Made by a program: the position numbers and the translations under genes. Positions 17,297 through 24,543 of a stretch of 64,000 bases of DNA are shown here, piece after piece. The stretch's first letter is position 1. Every line of letters starts with the position of its first letter. The notes beneath the pieces are model-generated. The model was not told where the DNA came from. It did no database searches and was given only the letters and a program-made list of their open reading frames with translations. Source of the DNA: Halomonas huangheensis (GTDB lineage: Bacteria; Pseudomonadota; Gammaproteobacteria; Pseudomonadales; Halomonadaceae); assembly GCF_001431725.1 (NCBI RefSeq), contig NZ_CP013106.1:4588001-4652000 (forward strand), in the 5' to 3' direction.

Positions 17297-18588
17297 TGGA
17301 TGCCGGATACATACTTATAATATCTTTTTTCCTGCTGCTGGTAGTCGGAGTTCCGATAGGCATTTGTATTGCCGCATCATCAGCACTCACTATTCTTTTG
17401 GCGCTACCCGCTGACATTGCCATCTTCACTACTGCGCAGAAGATGGTAGCTAGTCTGGATAGCTTCACCTTGCTGGCCGTGCCCTTCTTCATACTTTCCG
17501 GAGTTCTGATGAACAATGGCGGTATAGCGCTAAGGCTCGTTAATTTTGCCAAACTATTCAGTGGCAAGGTTCCCGGCTCCATCGCCCATACCAATATTGT
17601 CGGCAATATGATGTTCGGCGCGGTTTCCGGTTCTGCGATAGCCGCATCGACGTCGATCGGTGGCGTCATGGTGCCCATGGGCGTCAAGGAAGGCTACAGC
17701 CGTCCATTTTCAGCGGCGGCCAACATTGCCTCAGCGCCAACCGGCATGCTTATTCCCCCGACCACGGCCTTCATTCTCTATGCTCTAGCAAGTGGCGGAA
17801 CCTCGATATCGGCGCTCTTCGCGGGAGGCTTGATAGCGGGATGTCTATGGGGGTTCGGTTGCATCCTCGTGGTCTACATCGTCGCTAGATCAAGAGGTTA
17901 CACCTCAAAAGTAGACCTGAAGCCTGGTTCGACACGCCGGGTGACGCTTGAGGCACTGCCGAGTCTGCTACTGATCATCATCATTGTCGGCGGCATTGTT
18001 GCCGGTATTTTCACTGCCGTCGAAGCCTCTGCGATATCCGTTATCTACACCATGTTCTTGACCATGGTCTTGTACAAGACCATTGGCTTGATGTCGTTTC
18101 TGGCATCGCTGCGCAGGGCCACGGAGACAACCGGTGTGATCATGTTCCTGCTTGCGGCCTCCTCGGCGATGTCTTTTGCGATGTCGATAACCGGGCTGCC
18201 TGCAGAAATCAGCTCACTGATTCTTGGCGTCTCCGAAAACCCGATCGCCATATTACTGATCATCACGCTGGTACTGCTGGTTGTTGGCTGCTTCATGGAT
18301 ATCGGACCGGCGATATTGATCTTTACGCCAATTTTCCTGCCCATCACCAATGCCATCGGCGTCGACCCTATTCACTTCGGGATCATCATGGTCTTCAACC
18401 TGTGCATCGGTACCATCACTCCTCCGGTCGGCACTGGGCTATTCATTGGTGCCGGAATTGCCAGGGAAAAGGTCGAAAGGCTGATTCTTCCTCTGCTGCC
18501 TTTCTATGCCGTCATCATATTCATTCTGTTACTGATCACCTATGTGCCCAGCATCACCTTGTTCCTGCCCAAGGCGCTGGGTTTGTAA
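17293..18588 (+). CDS. TRAP transporter large permease (DctM-type), pectin block
   Basis: A 431-residue DctM-family protein with about 12 membrane segments. It has the usual LDSFTLLAVPFFILSGVLMN segment, the GAVSGSAIAASTSIGG signature, IPPTTAFILYA, and the later CFMDIGPAILIFTPIFLPI and GTITPPVGTGLF. It catalyses Na+-coupled import of the ligand carried by the periplasmic binding protein. It overlaps the small subunit by 4 bases and precedes GH105 by 53 bases, so uptake and cleavage are probably coexpressed. Confidence 0.95.
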   Translation: MMDAGYILIISFFLLLVVGVPIGICIAASSALTILLALPADIAIFTTAQKMVASLDSFTLLAVPFFILSGVLMNNGGIALRLVNFAKLFSGKVPGSIAHTNIVGNMMFGAVSGSAIAASTSIGGVMVPMGVKEGYSRPFSAAANIASAPTGMLIPPTTAFILYALASGGTSISALFAGGLIAGCLWGFGCILVVYIVARSRGYTSKVDLKPGSTRRVTLEALPSLLLIIIIVGGIVAGIFTAVEASAISVIYTMFLTMVLYKTIGLMSFLASLRRATETTGVIMFLLAASSAMSFAMSITGLPAEISSLILGVSENPIAILLIITLVLLVVGCFMDIGPAILIFTPIFLPITNAIGVDPIHFGIIMVFNLCIGTITPPVGTGLFIGAGIAREKVERLILPLLPFYAVIIFILLLITYVPSITLFLPKALGL

Positions 18589-18641
18589 ATCCATAGGTTG
18601 TTATGGATTCCCATAAAATCATCAAATAAATGGAGCACCAG

Positions 18642-19781
18642 ATGAAAGTATTCAGCGTCAAACACAGCCCGCTACTCCGTCAGGATGAAAGAGCCATTTC
18701 CAGAGATGGAGTCATGGAGTTGATCGATAAATGCATCGACAACCTGATCAATATCGAGGACAAGACAGGGGAGTTTCTTCTGCACCTTGATGACGGACGT
18801 ACGATTGATACCAAAGGCTGGGCTGGCTGGGAGTGGACCCATGGCATCGGCCTGTACGGCATCTATAAGTATCACCAGCAGACTGGCGAACCTGACGCGG
18901 TCGAGATCATCGATAACTGGTTCAAGGATCGCTTCTCAGCTCCGCTGGCGACCAAGAACGTCAATACCGTCTGTCCCTTCCTGACTCTGGCCTATCGCTA
19001 TGAAGAGACGGGCCGCAAGGACTGGCTGCCCTACCTGGAAGCCTGGGCTGAATGGGTCATGCACGACATGCCGCGTACCACTGGAGGTGGCTTGCAGCAT
19101 ATCGTCTACAACAGCGAGAACCATCAGCAGCTGTGGGATGACACGCTGATGATGAGTGTACTGCCGTTGGCAAAGATCGGCTTGCTGCTCGGCAGGCCCG
19201 AGTACGTTGAAGAGGCAAAGTATCAGTTCCTGCTGCATATCCAGTACCTGATGGATACCGAGACAGGGCTCTGGTTCCATGGCTGGACGTTCGATGGCAA
19301 TCACAACTTCGCCAAGGCTCGCTGGGCACGTGGCAACAGCTGGCTGACGATTGTCATTCCCGAGTTCCTCGAATTGCTCGACCTTCCCGAAAATGACGCA
19401 TTCCGTCGCCATCTTATCCATGTGCTTGAGGCTCAGGTTGAAGCCCTGGCGCGCTGGCAGGACGAATCTGGCCTTTGGCATACGCTACTCGATGACTCTG
19501 ACTCCTACCTGGAGGCATCAGCAACGGCAGGCTTCGCTTACGGCATCCTCAAAGGCACCAGAATGCGTTACCTGAGCAATGACTACCAGCAAGTCGCGGA
19601 GAAGGCGGTGATGGGGGTGATTGCCAATATCAATCCTGAGGGAGAGTTGGAAAAGGTATCTTTTGGTACTGCAATGGGCGACGACTTGAATTACTACAGA
19701 AACATCCCCCTTACTTCAATGCCTTATGGGCAATCCATGGCCATTCTTTGTCTCTCCGAATATCTAAGAACGTATCTATAG
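18642..19781 (+). CDS. GH105 unsaturated rhamnogalacturonyl hydrolase
   Basis: A 379-residue alpha6/alpha6-barrel hydrolase of the YteR/RhiN type. Family 105 enzymes hydrate the 4,5-double bond of unsaturated galacturonate at the non-reducing end, releasing 5-keto-4-deoxyuronate and, in the YteR/RhiN branch, rhamnose. Visible motifs are GWEWTHGIGLYGIYKY, QLWDDTLMMSVLPLAKIG with the likely catalytic Asp, WARGNSWLTIVIPEFLEL, and YLEASATAGFAYGILKG. There is no signal peptide, so it acts in the cytoplasm after transport. ATG 18642 is chosen from GGAG 6 bases upstream. It is the enzymatic link between the kdu and rhamnose pathways in this window. Confidence 0.9.
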   Translation: MKVFSVKHSPLLRQDERAISRDGVMELIDKCIDNLINIEDKTGEFLLHLDDGRTIDTKGWAGWEWTHGIGLYGIYKYHQQTGEPDAVEIIDNWFKDRFSAPLATKNVNTVCPFLTLAYRYEETGRKDWLPYLEAWAEWVMHDMPRTTGGGLQHIVYNSENHQQLWDDTLMMSVLPLAKIGLLLGRPEYVEEAKYQFLLHIQYLMDTETGLWFHGWTFDGNHNFAKARWARGNSWLTIVIPEFLELLDLPENDAFRRHLIHVLEAQVEALARWQDESGLWHTLLDDSDSYLEASATAGFAYGILKGTRMRYLSNDYQQVAEKAVMGVIANINPEGELEKVSFGTAMGDDLNYYRNIPLTSMPYGQSMAILCLSEYLRTYL

Positions 19782-19845
19782 ATAGAACGCAAGAAGAGCA
19801 CGCCATCCTTGGCAATAAAGACATGACAATAAGGAAGACAACAAC

Positions 19846-20850
19846 ATGAAAAACTCTGTGAAGATTTCAGCTATCACCACCGCAGTCATCGTGTCATCCA
19901 TGCTGGTATCGCCCTTGGCAATGGCGGCCGATGTCAACTTGAGACTTGCCTACGCCCAGAACTCCCAGCCAGTAAAAGATGCATTGGCAAGGTTTGGAGA
20001 GTTGGTTGAAGAAAAGACCGACGGGTCCGTTACCGTTACCTACTTCCCCGATAGCCAGCTTGGCGGCGAGAGCGAGCTCGTTGAGCTTCTACAGACCGGT
20101 GCCATCGACATGACCAAGGTTTCAGGCGGGTTGATGGGAAGCTTTTCGCCGCTCTACAACGTTTTTTCCATGCCATTTCTTTTCGATGATGAAGAGCATT
20201 TTCATCATGTCATGAACAACGACTCGATCATGTCCGATATCTATCAATCCACGAAAGATCAAGGTTTCGTCGGCATCGGTTGGTATGACTCCGGACAGCG
20301 AAATTTCTACTCCAACAAAGGTCCGATAGATACCGTAGATGATCTTGCAGGACAGAAGATCAGGGTTATGCAAAACCAGGCTGCGGTGGACATGATGAAG
20401 CTTCTGGGCGCGTCTCCCGTGGTGATGTCACAGGAGGAAGTCTACACAGCATTGCAACAGGGCATTCTCGACGGTGCGGAGAATAACGAATTTGCTCTTA
20501 CCAGTGCACGACATGGTGAAGTTGTCGAGTACTACTCCCTCGATGGCCATACACGCGTCCCGGATATCATCTTGATCAACAACAATACTCTGGCACGCCT
20601 ATCCGACGAGCAGAAGGTTGCCGTTCATGAAGCCATCAGCGAATCCACCAGGTTCCAGGTAGAAGAATGGAACGATGCTATCCAGCAGGCGCAGAAGAGC
20701 ATCAGCGATGATTTCGGCGTCGCCATCAATGAGGTGGATAAATCCTCCTTCCGGGATGCGGTTGCACCGATGTACGAAGAGCTGAAGCAGCATCCTGCAC
20801 AGTACGCCATTTATGAATCCATCGTAGCGGAAGGAAGCGCTGAGCAGTAA
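19846..20850 (+). CDS. TRAP substrate-binding protein (DctP family), pectin block
   Basis: A 334-residue periplasmic binding protein. The signal peptide is hydrophobic (ITTAVIVSSMLVSPLAMAAD, cut after AMA). The DctP core shows VNLRLAYAQN, FPDSQLGGESELVELLQTGA, GQKIRVMQNQAAVDMMKLLG with the Arg that usually binds the ligand carboxylate, and GILDGAENNEFAL. That Arg suggests an acidic sugar ligand, which fits a galacturonide. AAGGAAG precedes the ATG. A terminator-like hairpin follows the stop. It is separated from its permease genes by GH105. Confidence 0.95.
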   Translation: MKNSVKISAITTAVIVSSMLVSPLAMAADVNLRLAYAQNSQPVKDALARFGELVEEKTDGSVTVTYFPDSQLGGESELVELLQTGAIDMTKVSGGLMGSFSPLYNVFSMPFLFDDEEHFHHVMNNDSIMSDIYQSTKDQGFVGIGWYDSGQRNFYSNKGPIDTVDDLAGQKIRVMQNQAAVDMMKLLGASPVVMSQEEVYTALQQGILDGAENNEFALTSARHGEVVEYYSLDGHTRVPDIILINNNTLARLSDEQKVAVHEAISESTRFQVEEWNDAIQQAQKSISDDFGVAINEVDKSSFRDAVAPMYEELKQHPAQYAIYESIVAEGSAEQ

Positions 20851-20868
20851 GCACACCACTATCAACAT

Positions 20869-20899
20869 GCCGGTAGCACGAGCTATCGGCTGTCTTTTT
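20869..20899 (+). terminator. rho-independent terminator or attenuator after the TRAP binding protein
   Basis: GCCGGTAGC, loop ACGA, GCTATCGGC (9-bp stem with one G-U pair), then TGTCTTTTT. It lies between the binding protein and the TIM-barrel gene, so readthrough would set expression of the downstream genes. Confidence 0.8.
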
Positions 20900-20940
20900 C
20901 CCCATCAATGTTTGTTTATTTTCCAACAGGGAGAGAACCA

Positions 20941-21789
20941 ATGGCACTTGGCATTAGAGGTCACGACTTATCTGCAACATCTCCCCACCAACTGGCATCC
21001 GAGATCGCCCAACGCGGTCTTGGCTGCCTGCAACTGGCACTCCCGAGGTCCTTCAACATTGGCACCTCGGTCGGTGAACTGACGCCGGGGCTCGCTCACA
21101 AGGTGGGCAAGGCCTTTCAGGCCAATGATGTTCAAATCGCCGTGCTGGGTTGCTACATCAATATCATCCACCCGGATATCGATATCAGAAGCGCCGAGCT
21201 GGAGCGGTTCAAGGAATATATCCGATTCTGTCGAGACTTCGGCTGCGGTGTTGTTGGCACGGAGACAGGTAACGTCAACGAAGAGATCGCCTATACCACC
21301 GACAATTTCAACGAGCAGGCCTTTCAGGCTGTTGTCGAGAGCGTCAAGTTGCTGGTTGCCGAGGCAGAAAAATATGGTGTGATCGTAGGTATCGAGCCTG
21401 GCGTCAACCATCCGATTTACTCACCTCAAACCATGCACCGACTACTTGAGGAAGTTGGCTCGAGCAACCTTCAGGTGATCTTTGACCCCACCAACCTGAT
21501 CACCATAGATAACCATGAGGATCAACAGCAGATCTTCCAGCAGGCACTCGACCTCTGGGGGGAAAACATCATTGTGCTGCACGCAAAGGACTACGCGATC
21601 AATGATGGCAAGGTAGCGCAGGTCCCGCTTGGCACAGGGCTGATGGAATACACCACCATCATGCGCTACCTGAATGACCACAAGCCTGGCATCAATATCA
21701 TCATGGATGAGATTGATCACAAGGATATCCCTGAGGCCAAGGCGTTCATGCAACAGTTCATGACGGCGAATTTTCTCGACGCTGATTAA
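20941..21789 (+). CDS. xylose-isomerase-like TIM-barrel protein
   Basis: A 282-residue protein of the sugar phosphate isomerase/epimerase superfamily (AP endonuclease 2 fold). Putative metal ligands are at the standard strand ends: Glu in GIEPGVNHP, Asp in VIFDPTNL, His in VLHAKDY and Glu in IIMDEIDH. ATG 20941 has GGGAGAG upstream. It follows the TRAP/GH105 genes and precedes GntP. The reaction is unknown: isomerisation or epimerisation of a sugar or keto-uronate from pectin breakdown would fit. No family-specific motif identifies it further. Confidence 0.8.
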   Translation: MALGIRGHDLSATSPHQLASEIAQRGLGCLQLALPRSFNIGTSVGELTPGLAHKVGKAFQANDVQIAVLGCYINIIHPDIDIRSAELERFKEYIRFCRDFGCGVVGTETGNVNEEIAYTTDNFNEQAFQAVVESVKLLVAEAEKYGVIVGIEPGVNHPIYSPQTMHRLLEEVGSSNLQVIFDPTNLITIDNHEDQQQIFQQALDLWGENIIVLHAKDYAINDGKVAQVPLGTGLMEYTTIMRYLNDHKPGINIIMDEIDHKDIPEAKAFMQQFMTANFLDAD

Positions 21790-21842
21790 CTCGACTGCAG
21801 GTAGCGGTTGGCTTACTGCAACACCCTCATGGAGCATCTGCT

Positions 21843-23210
21843 GTGGAAGTTCTGCATCTTGCGATAGCTATCTTTCTGATTCTGGTCTTGATCCTCCGCT
21901 TCAAGCTGAATCCGGCCATCAGCCTGGTCATCGGTAGTCTCTACCTTGGCCTGGCCATGCAACTGGGCATGACCGGTACAGTGGATGCCATCAGCCGTGG
22001 TTTCGGCAACATCATGGCCGGTATCGGCCTGCCGATTGGTTTCGGTGTCATCATTGGTCAGTTGATGAGCGACTCCGGCGCTGCCCACAAGATCGCACAT
22101 ACGCTGGTCAAGAGCGCGCCTCGCAGCGCCGGGCTCTATGCATTGGGGCTGACCGGTTTTCTGCTGTCGATCCCGGTGTTCTTCGACGTCACCTTCGTGA
22201 TTCTGGTGCCGCTGGGCGTTGCACTGGCAAAAACACTCGACAAGCCGCTGCCCTATGCCATCGGCGCGCTGGTCATCGGTGCCGCCACCTCACATACCAT
22301 CGTACCGCCAACACCCAACCCGCTGGCTGCCGCAACGATCCTCAACTTCGATATCGGAGTGATGACATTCGCAGGACTTGCGGTCGGTCTTGTCACGGCG
22401 CTGGTAGTGATGAAGGTCTATTTCACGATCCTCGACCGTGGGCTGTGGAATGCCAGCAAGGACGAGCTGAAAGTATCGGGTGTCGGTGGTGATGGTGATG
22501 GTGATGGTGAGGTCCCGGAAGGATTCGATGCGATTCCTCTGTGGCAGGCACTGGCCCCTATCGCCTTGCCGATTCTGTTGATCCTGACGGGCACGCTCTA
22601 TGACTTCTGCCAGCAGACGGGGCTGCTGAGTGGCAGCGAATTGCCCGCTGCCGTGGCCTTCATCAGCGACCGCATCGTCGCTCTGCTGGCTGGCGCCCTC
22701 GCCGCCTATGCCGTGGCATCACCTAGCATGGACCGTAACCAGCGCGATACCTCCGCCGCCAGCGGATTGCAGACAGCTGGTATGGTCTTGCTGGTCACCG
22801 GCGCAGGTGGCTCGCTGGGCAGTGTCATTGAAGCCACCGAGATCGGCACCATGCTGGTCGACAGCGTCTTCCGTGAAACACAGTCTGCACTCGGCATGAT
22901 CCTGCTTACCTATGGGCTGGCCGCGATCTTTCGTATCGCTCAAGGCTCGGGAACCGTGGCTGGTATTACCGCCATGACCATCATGGCTGGAGCCGCTGCA
23001 ACAGGAACGGTTGACCCACTATGGATCGCACTCGCCGCCCTTTCTGGAGGAATCAGTATCGGCCACGTCAATGACAGTGGTTTCTGGATTACCACCCAAT
23101 TGGCGGGCTTCAGCGTGCGTGGCGGATTCAAGACCTACACACTCGGCGAAGCGCTGGTGTCACTGACAATCCTTGGACTGACACTGATCGGCGCAACCAT
23201 CTGGCCGTAA
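21843..23210 (+). CDS. GntP-family gluconate-type H+ symporter
   Basis: A 455-residue permease with about 12-14 hydrophobic segments, belonging to the gluconate:H+ symporter family. Typical pieces are IGLPIGFGVIIGQLMSDSGA, VFFDVTFVILVPL, SHTIVPPTPNPLAAA and GSGTVAGITAMTIMAG near the C-terminus, and GHVNDSGFWI. GTG start with GGAG 8 bases upstream. A cytoplasmic loop carries a Gly-Asp repeat encoded by GGTGAT units (22488-22511). Gluconate, KDG or another aldonate are possible substrates. Its 3' end overlaps the convergent DCC gene by 51 bases. Confidence 0.93.
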   Translation: MEVLHLAIAIFLILVLILRFKLNPAISLVIGSLYLGLAMQLGMTGTVDAISRGFGNIMAGIGLPIGFGVIIGQLMSDSGAAHKIAHTLVKSAPRSAGLYALGLTGFLLSIPVFFDVTFVILVPLGVALAKTLDKPLPYAIGALVIGAATSHTIVPPTPNPLAAATILNFDIGVMTFAGLAVGLVTALVVMKVYFTILDRGLWNASKDELKVSGVGGDGDGDGEVPEGFDAIPLWQALAPIALPILLILTGTLYDFCQQTGLLSGSELPAAVAFISDRIVALLAGALAAYAVASPSMDRNQRDTSAASGLQTAGMVLLVTGAGGSLGSVIEATEIGTMLVDSVFRETQSALGMILLTYGLAAIFRIAQGSGTVAGITAMTIMAGAAATGTVDPLWIALAALSGGISIGHVNDSGFWITTQLAGFSVRGGFKTYTLGEALVSLTILGLTLIGATIWP

Positions 23211-23717
23211 TGCGTCATCAAGACCGGTCGAGCGCGGTTCTCGGGGAATATCATCAATGAAGCGCGCTCTGGCCTCCGGCGATGGCACCATGCAGCGATC
23301 ACGACGACCAAACAGGCGATACCGGTTACGGGCGAGCCAGCGATATCCGGCATCCCGCCAGGAGCGCGGTATCACCCGAATCACCCGTAACCATCGCCAG
23401 CGGCCAGGCAGGCGACCAAGCACAGCAATCACCGCATCACTCTCCTGCAGCGGACGACCATTGGCGAAGAACAGAAAAGTTGAAGGGTCTGAGGAATCAA
23501 TCCCGAAACGTTCGGCAAGATACTGACCATAAGGCGACTGGATCGCGGAGAAGCGGATAGCGCCGTGGCGGTCGATGCGCAACAACCACTGGACCTGTGC
23601 AGAACAGAAGTTGCACAGCCCATCGAACACCATCAGCCCATCCGGTTCCTGAGCTGAAGCTGCTGGGGTTGTCGAGGCGTTGTCTACCCGGCTGACGGGA
23701 TCGACCGGCATATTCAT
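23160..23717 (-). CDS. DUF393 / DCC-family thiol-disulfide oxidoreductase-like protein
   Basis: A 185-residue protein of the DCC family. The signature FDGLCNFCSAQVQWLL (CxxC preceded by Asp) starts at about residue 32, followed by the RFSAIQSPYGQ segment and a basic RWLARNRYRLFGRRDRCM region. DCC proteins are predicted thioredoxin-like oxidoreductases with poorly known roles. ATG 23717 is taken, though ATG 23711 has better spacing from GGAG. Its last 51 bases overlap the end of the GntP gene on the other strand. Nothing in the neighbourhood explains its function. Confidence 0.87.
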   Translation of the reverse strand: MNMPVDPVSRVDNASTTPAASAQEPDGLMVFDGLCNFCSAQVQWLLRIDRHGAIRFSAIQSPYGQYLAERFGIDSSDPSTFLFFANGRPLQESDAVIAVLGRLPGRWRWLRVIRVIPRSWRDAGYRWLARNRYRLFGRRDRCMVPSPEARARFIDDIPREPRSTGLDDALRPDGCADQCQSKDCQ

Positions 23718-23769
23718 GGCTCCTGTCGCTGACGTCAGGGTAACACGCCTGCCTCCATGGCCGCTGGCC

Positions 23770-24447
23770 TCACGACTCCGTAGATGTAATCAGTCCGGCT
23801 TCGACCAGCGCGGTGGCACCGCTGATATCTGGTAGACACTCCCCCGCAGCGAGCCGTTCCAGAATCTGCAGTTCCTGACGCTGTAGCTCCAGGGTGTGAT
23901 CCGCTACGGCATCCACTTCGTCTGGCGTCAGCACCACCACCCCATTCTCGTCGGCCAGCACGATATCACCGGCGTTGACGGATACACCGCCGACGCTGAC
24001 CGGGTGATTCAGGCTGCCGCCCTGGTTGAGCAGTCGCGTGGTCAAGGGTGAGACTCCACGACTCCACACCGGAAAGCGCCGCTGACGAATGGTTGCAAGG
24101 TCGGTAGCCATGCCATCGATCACCACACCAGCAATACCAGCACGGCTGGCGACCTCCGTCAGCACCCCACCCCAACAGGCATGACGACGATCGCCCTGAC
24201 GCTCGATCACCAACACATCGCCAGGACGCAGCAGGCGCATGGCGTGACTGAGCAAGGTGCCATCCGCCGCTGGCAGCGACAAGGTGACGGCAACCCCCGC
24301 GATACGCACTTCATCCAACTGACAACGAATCTGCGGTTCGACGAAGCCACGATGATGGAAATGGCCGATGGTCGCCGTCTCACATTCCAGCAGGCGCTGC
24401 CGACGTTCCTCGGACAGTGGCTCGGGCATGGGCGCAATCGTATACAT
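23770..24447 (-). CDS. RraA-like aldolase/decarboxylase-family protein with altered active site
   Basis: A 225-residue protein of the RraA / 4-hydroxy-4-methyl-2-oxoglutarate aldolase family. The core reads GGVLTEVASRAGIAGVVIDG and FPVWSRGVSPLT, then NAGDIVLADENGVVVLTP. In aldolases of this family the strand after VIDG carries an Arg-Asp pair binding pyruvate and metal; here it is DGMATD, with Thr115 in place of Arg and Asp116 kept. That suggests a changed substrate or a non-aldolase role. It follows the TRAP genes on the same strand, so it probably processes an imported organic acid. The start has no clear ribosome site. Confidence 0.82.
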   Translation of the reverse strand: MYTIAPMPEPLSEERRQRLLECETATIGHFHHRGFVEPQIRCQLDEVRIAGVAVTLSLPAADGTLLSHAMRLLRPGDVLVIERQGDRRHACWGGVLTEVASRAGIAGVVIDGMATDLATIRQRRFPVWSRGVSPLTTRLLNQGGSLNHPVSVGGVSVNAGDIVLADENGVVVLTPDEVDAVADHTLELQRQELQILERLAAGECLPDISGATALVEAGLITSTES

Positions 24448-24491
24448 GGGTCATCAATCTCCAGGTGTGGGCAGCCTCGGGACAAGCTCGA

Positions 24492-24513
24492 TAACGGCCT
24501 GCGCAGGCCGTTA
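24492..24513. repeat. 22-bp perfect palindrome between TRAP large subunit and rraA-like gene
   Basis: TAACGGCCTGC followed directly by its exact reverse complement. It lies in the 96-bp gap inside the presumed operon. With no loop it would suit a dimeric DNA-binding protein better than a hairpin, although a cruciform or short transcript hairpin is possible. Confidence 0.75.
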
Positions 24514-24543
24514 CTCGGACCATGCTCGAAAGGTGGCCTGTTC

